DNA of 22,817 nucleotides from a virus: positions 1-22,817 of the IMG/VR virus record IMGVR_UViG_3300013126_000015, one strand, 5' to 3'. The translations under genes and the position numbers were made by a program. This document shows, in pieces, positions 12,101-18,204 of this stretch. The notes beneath the pieces were generated by a model. That model worked only from the letters and a program-made list of their open reading frames with translations. It did no database searches and was not told the DNA's origin. Each line of letters starts with the position of its first letter. Within the stretch, counting starts at the first letter, position 1.

Positions 12101-12286
12101 ATGACTACTACTGAATTGATGAAACTAGAACCAATCAGACACCAATTGCGTGTTCAAGCAATAGCCGCAATGAATGAAGGTGATTATGTGACGATCATTT
12201 CATATATTGCTGTTCCACGTGGAACAAGTTATATATCAGGACAAACATTTAATCATTGTCATTTAGTTGCAGTACATCACAATTAA
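12101..12286 (+). CDS. Small protein of unknown function (61 aa)
   Basis: ATG 12101, four bases after the previous stop, with GGGATAG upstream; an earlier ATG in frame at 12038 lies within the preceding gene and has no better ribosome site. 61 aa, N-terminal helix (TTTELMKLEPIRHQLRVQAI), C-terminal beta-like GTSYISGQTF and a His-rich end (HCHLVAVHH). Unknown family. Second gene of the 11908 promoter unit. Confidence 0.55.
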   Translation: MTTTELMKLEPIRHQLRVQAIAAMNEGDYVTIISYIAVPRGTSYISGQTFNHCHLVAVHHN

Positions 12287-12290
12287 AAAC

Positions 12291-12319
12291 TTGACAAATT
12301 ATTTAAAATATGAAATAAT
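12291..12319 (+). promoter_or_regulatory. sigma-70 promoter running into conserved element copy 3
   Basis: TTGACA (12291-12296), 17 bp, AATAAT (12314-12319). The leader contains GATAGG/CCTATC hairpins (12335-12377) before the element. Confidence 0.65.
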
Positions 12320-12397
12320 ATAGTCATAGTAATCGGATAGGTAATCAATCCTATCGTGGCATCCAAGAGGGGATAGGTGCGTTTATAAAAAATATAT

Positions 12398-12444
12398 GCG
12401 AAGCAGCCTTCCGGGACTTCCTGGACCATGGTCGGCATCACCCG
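12398..12444. ncRNA. Conserved structured element, copy 3 (strand uncertain)
   Basis: 47 nt, nearly the same as 3143-3190. Hairpin TCCGGG-ACTT-CCTGGA, then GACC-AT-GGTC where copy 1 has GACT-CGT-AGTC (U-A replaced by C-G), then GGCATCACCCG. The distance between blocks is one base shorter than in copy 1. Convergent minus promoter at 12468-12495. Confidence 0.5.
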
Positions 12445-12467
12445 AACCACCTCTTTACTATGGTTAT

Positions 12468-12495
12468 AGTATACACTAAAATTTTTTATTGTCAA
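12468..12495 (-). promoter_or_regulatory. Minus-strand sigma-70 promoter facing element copy 3
   Basis: Minus strand TTGACA (12490-12495), 16 bp, TATACT (12468-12473). An RNA from here would begin a few bases upstream of AAAGAGGTGG and run through the element. Confidence 0.65.
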
Positions 12496-12518
12496 GTTAT
12501 TTTTTAAATATATTTTTG

Positions 12519-12546
12519 TTGACATCTTAAATTTTTCCTGTATATT
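12519..12546 (+). promoter_or_regulatory. sigma-70 promoter for the 12580 gene
   Basis: TTGACA (12519-12524), 16 bp ending TTCCTG, TATATT (12541-12546), back to back with the minus promoter at 12468-12495. Confidence 0.75.
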
Positions 12547-12579
12547 ATGTTTCATCAAGTAACCAACCAGGAAAATAAA

Positions 12580-12891
12580 ATGTCAACCATCATCATCAAA
12601 TCAGTTTCATATGATAACTTCACTCATGAAGAATATCGTGATCTTACCTTTAGACCATCGCATGAATTGGTTAGAAAGCATCTACCACGTTATAAAGTAT
12701 CTAAACATATCATTGTTCCGCAATATGCCGAAGCAGCAGCTGAAGAAGCATTTGATCTAACCAACAATCCTTCACGTCAAGATGAACGTGAAGAAAAATA
12801 TGGTAATGGTAAATCATTATCAGTTGGTGATGTTGTCGAAGTTAATGGTGTGAATTATCTTTGTGAATCATTCGGTTGGGCAATACTTTAA
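12580..12891 (+). CDS. Conserved phage/plasmid protein, SLSVGDVV family (103 aa)
   Basis: ATG 12580 follows CAGGAAAATAAA; an upstream ATG at 12547 lies at the -10 and is unlikely. 103 aa. The C-terminal half, EAAAEEAFDLTNNPSRQDER, GKSLSVGDVVEVNG and YLCESFGWAIL, matches a small family I know from phages and plasmids (E-A-F-D-x-T-N-N-P ... R/K-S-L-S-V-G-D-V-V ... GW). Function unknown. The N-terminal 45 residues with several His and Lys are less typical. Confidence 0.75.
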   Translation: MSTIIIKSVSYDNFTHEEYRDLTFRPSHELVRKHLPRYKVSKHIIVPQYAEAAAEEAFDLTNNPSRQDEREEKYGNGKSLSVGDVVEVNGVNYLCESFGWAIL

Positions 12892-12894
12892 TAC

Positions 12895-12923
12895 TTGACA
12901 AATAGCCAAGGATGGCTTATAAT
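12895..12923 (+). promoter_or_regulatory. sigma-70 promoter with AGCCA-AGGA-TGGCT operator-like repeat
   Basis: TTGACA (12895-12900), 17 bp, TATAAT (12918-12923). Inverted repeat at 12904-12917. Confidence 0.85.
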
Positions 12924-12948
12924 TTATCCATACTTTCAGGAGAACATT

Positions 12949-13101
12949 ATGTACACTAAAAAAATCACTTTCAAAAAACTGGTTCATGGTATTTGGGTCG
13001 ATCAAGAATTGAGAACAACAAATGATACCATATGGTTTCATTTTAATCAATTATCATTGAGATCTGATGTAAAAGATATTGTTATTGTGGATATTGTGTA
13101 G
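12949..13101 (+). CDS. Small protein of unknown function (50 aa)
   Basis: ATG 12949 after CAGGAGAACATT, downstream of a consensus promoter; in-frame codons further up lie in the promoter. Product starts MYTKKITFKKLVHGIWVDQE and ends in a hydrophobic VKDIVIVDIV strand. No recognised family, no signal peptide. The promoter of the next gene is embedded in its last codons. Confidence 0.6.
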   Translation: MYTKKITFKKLVHGIWVDQELRTTNDTIWFHFNQLSLRSDVKDIVIVDIV

Positions 13102-13107
13102 TATAAT
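13079..13107 (+). promoter_or_regulatory. sigma-70 promoter with GTGGATAT/ATATCCAC inverted repeat
   Basis: TTGTTA (13079-13084), 17 bp, TATAAT (13102-13107). GTGGATAT (13087-13094) and ATATCCAC (13106-13113) flank the -10, a variant of the GTGGGTAT/ATACCCAC repeat at 13810-13835. Confidence 0.65.
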
Positions 13108-13132
13108 ATCCACCCAGTTTTAGGAGATTATC

Positions 13133-13342
13133 ATGTCCATACGATCATTAAGAAAAGAATTGATGAATCAGTATGAATACATGAAATGCGGCAATGTGCT
13201 GGAATTTAACCAACGATTGCAATGGTTAAGTGAAGGAATGTTAAAAAATCATTTAACTGGTATTATGCCATATACCATCAATCAAGATGAAATAATGTTA
13301 TATAAATCATTTTGTGAGAAAAGAAATAGGTTGACAACATAA
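13133..13342 (+). CDS. Small protein of unknown function (69 aa)
   Basis: 69 aa, helical and basic at both ends (MSIRSLRKELMNQYEYMKCG; SFCEKRNRLTT). TTAGGAG precedes ATG 13133 by a normal distance. No family recognised. The last codons (RLTT) contain the -35 of the next promoter. Confidence 0.6.
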   Translation: MSIRSLRKELMNQYEYMKCGNVLEFNQRLQWLSEGMLKNHLTGIMPYTINQDEIMLYKSFCEKRNRLTT

Positions 13343-13358
13343 AAGAATCGTGTATAAT
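13331..13358 (+). promoter_or_regulatory. sigma-70 promoter for the 13390 gene
   Basis: TTGACA (13331-13336), 16 bp, TATAAT (13353-13358). The leader begins TATCCATACT as in other units. Confidence 0.8.
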
Positions 13359-13389
13359 ATTATCCATACTAAATCACTTGGAGACTGAA

Positions 13390-13791
13390 ATGAGCGCTTG
13401 GATTGTATCAGAAAAACATATCATGACATTGGCATATAACTATCTGGTATTTGTCAAGGAGAGGGATGAACCAACTGATGCCGAAATCATGGAGGTTGCT
13501 AAGGTATTACTAAAGGAAAATGTTAAAAGTGTAAACTTTCGGTATGGTGACAAAAACAGATCAAGATTCTCAAAAAAACAAGTAGCACCAGATAAAACAT
13601 TATCTATTGCTGGATTGGTAAAAGCGATCCATTGTTGGGAATATCAAACATGCGAACATGATGGACATGAAAAATCAAAAGCATGGGTGATGATGCAACA
13701 ATTGCAAACGGCAATACTATCACAAATTTTTTACACCCATCAACCATATGCAAAAGAATATGAAGATGCAAAATGGGGATTAAGTGAATAA
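13390..13791 (+). CDS. Conserved phage protein, MSAWIVS family (133 aa)
   Basis: Start at ATG 13390 with GGAG seven bases before; the resulting MSAWIVSEKHI N-terminus is that of a family I know in many phages, which supports this start over an in-frame TTG at 13378. 133 aa. Conserved looking parts: SVNFRYGDKN (52-61), then a helical HCWEYQTCEHDGHEKSKAW (about 86-104) and a final helix with QIFYTHQPYAKEYEDAKWGL. The His/Cys pattern in the middle may bind metal, but no activity is known to me. Confidence 0.75.
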   Translation: MSAWIVSEKHIMTLAYNYLVFVKERDEPTDAEIMEVAKVLLKENVKSVNFRYGDKNRSRFSKKQVAPDKTLSIAGLVKAIHCWEYQTCEHDGHEKSKAWVMMQQLQTAILSQIFYTHQPYAKEYEDAKWGLSE

Positions 13792-13798
13792 ATAATCC

Positions 13799-13827
13799 TT
13801 GACAAATAAGTGGGTATGTGAAATAAT
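13799..13827 (+). promoter_or_regulatory. sigma-70 promoter with GTGGGTAT/ATACCCAC inverted repeat
   Basis: TTGACA (13799-13804), 17 bp, AATAAT (13822-13827). Inverted repeat arms at 13810-13817 and 13828-13835 flank the -10. Sequence from the right arm through the Shine-Dalgarno is nearly that of the 11558 gene leader. Confidence 0.75.
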
Positions 13828-13859
13828 ATACCCACTTTCAAACAAACAGGACAATTATC

Positions 13860-14105
13860 ATGAAAACAGTTAACCTATTAACATTCGCAGAATTGATTAG
13901 CATAGTCGAAGCATGTTATGAAATTGAGTTCGATAATCAATTGGTATATCCATGTGTAACGATTGGTGATGATGATACAGATGCATTGTTTGAAATCACC
14001 AACGACGGTGGTCAACTAATTAGTTTTCATGAAGATGACATTTTTGTCAACATGAATGACAATAAAATCATCTTCATGATGGACAATGATAAAAAATACA
14101 TATAA
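13860..14105 (+). CDS. Small acidic protein of unknown function (81 aa)
   Basis: 81 aa, strongly acidic (IGDDDTDALFEITNDGG, then HEDDIFVNMNDNK), beta-rich. Acidic small phage proteins of this sort are sometimes DNA mimics or inhibitors of host enzymes, but nothing here proves it. ACAGGACAATTATC precedes ATG 13860, a leader repeated exactly before the 14195 gene. Confidence 0.65.
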   Translation: MKTVNLLTFAELISIVEACYEIEFDNQLVYPCVTIGDDDTDALFEITNDGGQLISFHEDDIFVNMNDNKIIFMMDNDKKYI

Positions 14106-14194
14106 TATCAAACCATTACAACAAGTTGATATTTTAACAACGTTGATGCCACTTGTTAAATGTATGAAATAATCAAACAAACAGGACAATTATC
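14106..14194. other. Short leader with degenerate promoter
   Basis: The ATGAAATAATCAAACAAACAGGACAATTATC-type leader before the 14195 gene copies the one at about 13817-13859, but no proper -35/-10 pair is visible. An inverted repeat AACAAGT/ACTTGTT (arms near 14120 and 14152) takes its place, so the gene may depend on read-through. Confidence 0.4.
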
Positions 14195-14551
14195 ATGAAC
14201 TTTCAAAACATAAGCGAAACATACGCCAATGAAGTTAATGGATCATGCCTTCAAGGTCATGTCAATATCAAATATCATGAACTGGTAGAAATTTTCGGTG
14301 AACCTACGGATGGTGATGAATATAAGGTTCAAAAAGAATGGATACTACAATTCGAAGATGGTACAGTTGCAACCATTTACGATTGGAAATGGAGCGAAGA
14401 ATATAACGGTGATGGTCAAGGAACCCATTATACCATGGTGCCAGAATGGAACATAGGTGGTTTTAACATCAATGCCGTTTGCAATGTTCTGGCAGCAATC
14501 AAACAATTCGGTAGTATTGAAGGTGAATTGGCACAAAAACAGTTGACATAA
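14195..14551 (+). CDS. Conserved phage protein, LQGH...FGEPT...EWILQFEDGTVATIYDWK family (118 aa)
   Basis: 118 aa. Conserved order: CLQGHVNIKYHELVEIFGEP (18-37), KEWILQFEDGTVATIYDWK (49-67), then EWNIGGFNINAVCNVLAAI (88-106). I recognise this as a widespread small phage/prophage family of unknown function. Full length as far as I can judge. It lacks a clear own promoter; the leader copies that of the upstream gene. The tail codons KQLT overlap the next -35. Confidence 0.75.
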   Translation: MNFQNISETYANEVNGSCLQGHVNIKYHELVEIFGEPTDGDEYKVQKEWILQFEDGTVATIYDWKWSEEYNGDGQGTHYTMVPEWNIGGFNINAVCNVLAAIKQFGSIEGELAQKQLT

Positions 14552-14571
14552 TTTAGAAATTGTGGTATGAT
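14543..14571 (+). promoter_or_regulatory. sigma-70 promoter for the RTX-type gene
   Basis: TTGACA (14543-14548) in the end of the preceding ORF, 17 bp, TATGAT (14566-14571). The leader holds a small hairpin, ACCAT/ATGGT, at about 14576-14592. Confidence 0.75.
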
Positions 14572-14620
14572 TTAACCATTATCTCGATGGTCGTTTTAAC
14601 AATTTACAAAGGTGAATATC

Positions 14621-15574
14621 ATGAATACAAATACAAACGTGGTCATTGGTACATTAAACAATGTACTAGAGTTTAAATCAAATTATCTTCGTTCATTACT
14701 GGATACATTGAACGTTACCCTTGACAAAGATGGATACACGGTATTCACGGATGATACATTCCATTTTGTCTATGATGTTGGTGAAGAGGGTGTTGGTGCT
14801 GAAGTCAATTTAAATAACGATCTTAACAATACTGTTGTAACTGGAGCGGGTGATGATGTTATCCTAATTGACGGAAATCATCATAACGTGGTGTTATCTG
14901 GGGGTGGTGGAGATTATATTGTCACTGGCATTGGGGATGATTATATCCATGGTGGGAATGGTGATGATTATATCAAATCATCATTCGGCAATGATCTTAT
15001 CATTGGTGGTAATGGTGATGACAGTATCTTTGCAGATGGTAATGCAGTTGTTTCAGGTGGTAATGGTGAAGATTGGATTATTGTATCTGGTCAAGCATCA
15101 GTTGATGCCGGGAATGGCGCAGATTATGTGTTTACGGGGGATTACAACGATACGGTTTATGGTGGTCGTGGTGATGATCAACTCGAAACAGGTAGCGGTG
15201 ATGACCTAGTATTCGGTGACAATGGGGATGATTGCATCTACGGTGATGCCGGTAATGATACCCTATATGGTGGTCGTGGTGATGATTTGCTGGATGGTGA
15301 TGCCGGTAATGACATTTTGATCGGTGGTAACGGCAACGATGAATTGAGTGGTGGCACCGGAAATGATTTATTCATCTTCGATAAAAATGATGGACATGAT
15401 GAAATCTATGATTTCGATGTTGGTGATTCAATTCAAGCTGGTGATGGTGCAACACTGTTCGATAATGAAGATGGTTCTTATACCATGCACTACGGTAACA
15501 CAACAGTTGAAATTGACATTACCGGATCAGTTCACAACATCACTCTGGTAGATGGTTTCTTTGTAGCATCTTAA
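14621..15574 (+). CDS. RTX-type calcium-binding repeat protein (317 aa)
   Basis: ATG 14621 follows AAAGGTG; a GTG at 14612 lies in the ribosome site itself. Residues 1-70 are a non-repeat head. From about 73 to 258 the protein is built of glycine/aspartate nonapeptides of the RTX class G-G-x-G-x-D-x-(hydrophobic)-x, for example GGNGDDYIK, GGRGDDLLD and GGNGNDELS, which bind Ca2+ and fold as a parallel beta roll. The last 55 residues (FIFDKNDGHDEIYDFDVGDS and on) resemble the C-terminal cap of RTX proteins. No signal peptide and no enzyme domain is visible. RTX C-termini usually direct type I secretion; a calcium-stabilised fibre or adhesin is an alternative. Unusually large and repeat-rich for this gene neighbourhood. 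Confidence 0.88.
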   Translation: MNTNTNVVIGTLNNVLEFKSNYLRSLLDTLNVTLDKDGYTVFTDDTFHFVYDVGEEGVGAEVNLNNDLNNTVVTGAGDDVILIDGNHHNVVLSGGGGDYIVTGIGDDYIHGGNGDDYIKSSFGNDLIIGGNGDDSIFADGNAVVSGGNGEDWIIVSGQASVDAGNGADYVFTGDYNDTVYGGRGDDQLETGSGDDLVFGDNGDDCIYGDAGNDTLYGGRGDDLLDGDAGNDILIGGNGNDELSGGTGNDLFIFDKNDGHDEIYDFDVGDSIQAGDGATLFDNEDGSYTMHYGNTTVEIDITGSVHNITLVDGFFVAS

Positions 15575-15582
15575 AATAATAC

Positions 15583-15612
15583 TTGACAAATCGCCAAGGA
15601 TGGCGATATAAT
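15583..15612 (+). promoter_or_regulatory. sigma-70 promoter with ATCGCCA-AGGA-TGGCGAT operator-like repeat
   Basis: TTGACA (15583-15588), 18 bp, TATAAT (15607-15612). The inverted repeat (15590-15607) has 7-bp arms; its outer pairs differ from those at 11917 and 12904 but still match each other. Confidence 0.85.
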
Positions 15613-15637
15613 ATTTCAACATTTTAAGGAGAACATT

Positions 15638-15760
15638 ATGAAAATCTACTACAAAACCACTGAACAATTTTATGAAGGTATCTATCAGTTAACAGTAAAA
15701 GGGTTGACATTTGAAGCGGATGCTGATACACTAACCATCACAGTGTTAGGAGGATATTAA
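15638..15760 (+). CDS. Small protein of unknown function (40 aa)
   Basis: A 40-residue ORF with an ideal AAGGAGAACATT ribosome site and consensus promoter. Product MKIYYKTTEQFYEGIYQLTV followed by a beta-rich tail ending ITVLGGY. No family known. It is first in a run of four tightly spaced genes (15638, 15762, 15946, 16118), each beginning one base after the previous stop codon. Confidence 0.6.
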   Translation: MKIYYKTTEQFYEGIYQLTVKGLTFEADADTLTITVLGGY

Positions 15761-15761
15761 A

Positions 15762-15944
15762 ATGTCAAAAAGAATCTTGATTGTTGTTAACGGTGGTGTA
15801 GCAGATTGGGTTGCCGATGATGGTATCGAAGTGGGATTGTTTGATTTCGATAATTATGAAGCTGGTGATAAAATTGAAATACCATCAGAATTTGCTGATC
15901 TTGCCAATATAATGGGCATACCTGATGAGTGCATAGGAGAATAA
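15762..15944 (+). CDS. Conserved small acidic phage protein (60 aa)
   Basis: 60 aa, acidic. The N-terminal ILIVVNGGVADWVADDGIEV and FDFDN near residue 29 match a pattern I know from small phage and plasmid proteins (hydrophobic strand, G-G-V-x-D-x-V-A-D, D-x-D-N); function unknown. TTAGGAGG lies in the end of the previous gene. Confidence 0.7.
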   Translation: MSKRILIVVNGGVADWVADDGIEVGLFDFDNYEAGDKIEIPSEFADLANIMGIPDECIGE

Positions 15945-15945
15945 C

Positions 15946-16116
15946 ATGAAAGTAATATTCAGTGATATTGAATGGGATTCTGATGACAATTCATTACCTT
16001 TATTGGTTACAGTGAATGTTGATGATGCAATTGATGTTGAACAGAATGGAGCTGATATATTATCAGATGAATATGGATATTGTGTACATTGTTTCAGTTT
16101 TGAAATAGGGGAATAA
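15946..16116 (+). CDS. Small acidic protein of unknown function (56 aa)
   Basis: 56-residue ORF one base after the previous stop, with ATAGGAG upstream and the next gene one base after its own stop, so co-translated. MKVIFSDIEWDSDDNSLPLL continues with a valine/aspartate-rich strand and ends ADILSDEYGYCVHCFSFEIG. Paired Cys (CVHC) may bind metal. No family named. Confidence 0.65.
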   Translation: MKVIFSDIEWDSDDNSLPLLVTVNVDDAIDVEQNGADILSDEYGYCVHCFSFEIGE

Positions 16117-16117
16117 C

Positions 16118-16708
16118 ATGGGATTAGATATGTTTTTTCATGGTGAGAAAATACTATCACCAAAATCGAAGGTTGAACGGAAATTAATCAATGAATTAAA
16201 TAATTATCCATTCACTGATAATGAAATCAAAGAATTGGATGATGAGAATGATTACCTATATGTGTCTGATTGGCATAATGCTGTATTGAATACGTTGGTT
16301 AATGCTAGGAAATATACTGGTCAAATTGGCGAAATAAAAGGAATAAAACGAAAAATTAATAAAAGTGGAAAACAACATTGGACTATTATAACTGAGTCAT
16401 GGTATCTACGCAAAGCTAATGCTATCCATCAATGGTTTATAGTTCATGCACAGAACGGTGTTGATGATTGTGGTACATATCCTATCGATCATGTATTGGA
16501 TGACTTTATAGCGCAAGCTAATGATGTTTTGAATGGTGTTAAAACAGCTCAGGACACCATACCAACACAGTCAGGGTTTTTCTTTGGTGGTACTGATTAT
16601 GATGAATACTATTACCACAATTTGCGCGAAACACGACAACAATTTAAAAGAATGGTTGCAAAATGCAGAAAAAATAAATGGAATTATTTTTATCATTCAT
16701 CATGGTAA
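16118..16708 (+). CDS. Conserved phage protein, MGLDMFF...RKANAIHxWF family (196 aa)
   Basis: 196 aa. N-terminus MGLDMFFHGEK; a central ESWYLRKANAIHQWFIVHAQ (about 91-110), then GVDDCGTYPIDHVLDDF; SGFFFGGTDYDEYYYHNLRE (about 151-170) and RKNKWNYFYHSSW at the end. This motif series (W-R-K-A-N-A-I-H-x-W-F, D-C-G-x-Y, G-F-F-F-G-x-x-x-Y-D-E-x-Y) is a family I know from many phages and prophages, of unknown function. The conserved His, Asp and Tyr residues suggest an enzyme, but that is a guess. Last gene of the 15583 unit. Confidence 0.8.
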   Translation: MGLDMFFHGEKILSPKSKVERKLINELNNYPFTDNEIKELDDENDYLYVSDWHNAVLNTLVNARKYTGQIGEIKGIKRKINKSGKQHWTIITESWYLRKANAIHQWFIVHAQNGVDDCGTYPIDHVLDDFIAQANDVLNGVKTAQDTIPTQSGFFFGGTDYDEYYYHNLRETRQQFKRMVAKCRKNKWNYFYHSSW

Positions 16709-16713
16709 AGTAG

Positions 16714-16741
16714 TTGACAGAATTTAAAAATGGTGTATACT
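16714..16741 (+). promoter_or_regulatory. sigma-70 promoter for the 16771 gene
   Basis: TTGACA (16714-16719), 16 bp, TATACT (16736-16741). Confidence 0.75.
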
Positions 16742-16770
16742 ACCATCATCAAATCAATTAGGAAAACATC

Positions 16771-16998
16771 ATGAACACAGAACAATTGAAAGCATTATTA
16801 AATTCATGCAATGTAATGGTGCCACATGCAGATGAAGAGTCAATGAGAATTGATTTTGTGGCAGATGATGAAAACGCAGTGTATTGTACTGGAGAAGAAT
16901 CAGGTGAACAATACTTCATCGATCTGAACGATATTGATGTAAATGATTATAGGTTCTATCGTTTACAATTGGTTGATGTATTAGAAATTGAAAAATAA
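16771..16998 (+). CDS. Small acidic protein of unknown function (75 aa)
   Basis: 75 aa, very acidic (HADEESMRIDFVADDENAVY, then EESGEQYFIDLNDIDVNDYR), with a short helical N-terminus (MNTEQLKALLNSCN). TTAGGAAAAC precedes ATG 16771. No family recognised; overall it resembles the acidic 13860 product in size and composition. Confidence 0.65.
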   Translation: MNTEQLKALLNSCNVMVPHADEESMRIDFVADDENAVYCTGEESGEQYFIDLNDIDVNDYRFYRLQLVDVLEIEK

Positions 16999-17001
16999 TA
17001 G

Positions 17002-17030
17002 TTGACATCAACCGATAATTGGATTATACT
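17002..17030 (+). promoter_or_regulatory. sigma-70 promoter for the 17059 gene
   Basis: TTGACA (17002-17007), 17 bp, TATACT (17025-17030). Confidence 0.75.
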
Positions 17031-17058
17031 ATACTCACTTTCTGAATAGGAGAACATC

Positions 17059-17376
17059 ATGAGTACCAGAAAAAGATTTGAAAAAGTAGCACAATTGATC
17101 GCCATTGCCAAGAATCCAATGATGGGAACCATTATCAACGACATTGCAAAAGAAGTTGAAGATGAGTTCAAAGAAGTATTGACTGGTAATGAAATTATGG
17201 TATCATGGTCAATAGGTGATGTACAATCACGATACATGGATAATCATGATACTGAAGCAGATGATTATCAAGATTTGACTGATGCCGATGCTCGTGATAT
17301 ACTGGTTAGAATTGAACGTAAACACGATGCTGACATTGGTATCAACTGGACAGTAATTGATGAATATACCAGTTGA
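17059..17376 (+). CDS. Conserved phage/plasmid protein with HDAxxGINW C-terminus (105 aa)
   Basis: 105 aa. The N-terminal half is a helical KRFEKVAQLIAIAKNPMMGT region. The C-terminal half, MVSWSIGDVQSRYMDNHDTE, LTDADARDILVRIERKHDAD and IGINWTVI, matches a small-protein family I know from plasmids and phages (W-S-I-x-D-V-Q ... L-x-x-x-x-A-x-x-x-L ... H-D-A-x-x-G-I-N-W). Function unknown. AGGAGAAC precedes ATG 17059; the -35 of the next transcript is in its last codons. Confidence 0.7.
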   Translation: MSTRKRFEKVAQLIAIAKNPMMGTIINDIAKEVEDEFKEVLTGNEIMVSWSIGDVQSRYMDNHDTEADDYQDLTDADARDILVRIERKHDADIGINWTVIDEYTS

Positions 17377-17401
17377 CAAACTCTAAAAAACATGGGATAA
17401 T
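17373..17401 (+). promoter_or_regulatory. sigma-70 promoter for an ORF-less region
   Basis: TTGACA (17373-17378), 17 bp, GATAAT (17396-17401), then a second TATAAT at 17401-17406. The next gene begins only at 17783. Confidence 0.7.
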
Positions 17402-17404
17402 ATA

Positions 17405-17780
17405 ATCTCAATAGCAAGTTAACCTAGATAATATATTGTAGGGTTCGAGGTGACCCAGCCATGTAAACGCTAGTTATTAAAGTTTATTATAAATTCGACT
17501 GCCATTATTAACTAACCCCCATAGGCGGAAAATGCGATGAATAGAATTAGAGATTCCACCGAATAAATCACTATTATTTTAGAGTTATGCACCAGTTTAG
17601 GACGGGTGTAAAAACAAAATCCTTTAACCGATATTGTACCATGTTGAATAGATAAGAAAACCATGGTACAATATCATTTATCGACGTGTTATCATTGCTG
17701 ACAAAAGCAATGACTGATCCTAGCAACGAAAATATAAAAAAATTCACTGATTTAAATAATGGATTAATAACTGGTAAATA
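17405..17780 (+). ncRNA. Candidate non-coding RNA region (about 375 nt)
   Basis: A strong promoter is followed by about 375 nt without a credible ORF. Its base composition is less AT-biased in patches (17448-17470, 17510-17540, 17590-17610). Hairpins: GGGT/ACCC (about 17450-17466), a perfect 14-bp stem GATATTGTACCATG (17630-17643) with CATGGTACAATATC (17662-17675), and TCATTGCT (17692-17699) with AGCAATGA (17706-17713). No tmRNA, RNase P, 6S or group I intron core could be recognised. It may be a stable phage RNA or a long leader for the 17783 gene. Confidence 0.45.
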
Positions 17781-17782
17781 AA

Positions 17783-18013
17783 ATGTTTCCAGTAAAATTA
17801 ACAGAATACTTACAAGAACAAATGATGGAAGGTCATGATGTTCATTATATTGCAGAACCAAAAAGTGATGCACTAACATGGGTTATCATTCCTACTCTTG
17901 AAGATTGGGTAATTATCTGTCAATGGTATGAAGGTTCTGAAAATTATGATCTGATCAATTTACAAGGTTGTGAATTGGAATATGTAAGAACTGTTGCAAC
18001 ATATAAGAAATAA
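17783..18013 (+). CDS. Protein of unknown function (76 aa)
   Basis: 76 aa, acidic, starting MFPVKLTEYLQEQMMEGHDV and with a WVIIPTLEDWVIICQWYEGS stretch (hydrophobic strands, several Trp). The start has only a weak ribosome site (CTGGTAAATAAA). No family. It follows the ORF-less region from the 17373 promoter, which could regulate it. Confidence 0.55.
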   Translation: MFPVKLTEYLQEQMMEGHDVHYIAEPKSDALTWVIIPTLEDWVIICQWYEGSENYDLINLQGCELEYVRTVATYKK

Positions 18014-18022
18014 TGCTATAAT
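17994..18022 (+). promoter_or_regulatory. sigma-70 promoter for 18049 and 18173 genes
   Basis: TTGCAA (17994-17999) in the 3' end of the 17783 gene, 17 bp, TATAAT (18017-18022) with TGC before it; AATAAATACT follows. Confidence 0.75.
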
Positions 18023-18048
18023 AAATACTATAGAGATTGGAGAATATC

Positions 18049-18204
18049 ATGTCAACTATAGTTGAAAAAAATAAAAAAGTGGAATATGCGACACCAGAAC
18101 AAATAAAACGTCATGAAGAATTTATGGAAATCGCTGCTAGATTGATGATGATGGCAAATAATACTAAAAAAAATGCGCATATCAGAAATAACAATCAATC
18201 CTAA
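18049..18204 (+). CDS. Small basic protein of unknown function (51 aa)
   Basis: 51 residues, ATG 18049 after TTGGAGAATATC. Helical and charged: KNKKVEYATPEQIKRHEEFM, then EIAARLMMMANNTKKN. The 3' end overlaps the next gene by 32 bp in another frame. No family recognised. Confidence 0.6.
   Translation: MSTIVEKNKKVEYATPEQIKRHEEFMEIAARLMMMANNTKKNAHIRNNNQS

Noticed and set aside
12283-12558. Minus-strand ORF across conserved element copy 3
   Set aside because: It runs through promoters on both strands, and its frame is not kept in the other two copies, where lengths differ by one base and stops appear early.
14868-15551. Alternate-frame ORFs within the RTX-type gene
   Set aside because: They follow only from the repeated GGTGATGAT codons read in another frame.
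17405-17780. tmRNA or group I intron
   Set aside because: No tRNA-like acceptor/T arm closing the region, no tag-peptide frame, and no recognisable P/Q/R/S core; GGGTTCGAGG alone is not enough.
17574-17879. Hydrophobic minus-strand ORF (101 codons)
   Set aside because: No ribosome site, overlaps the hairpin region and the well-placed plus-strand gene at 17783; AT-rich antisense frames look hydrophobic by composition.
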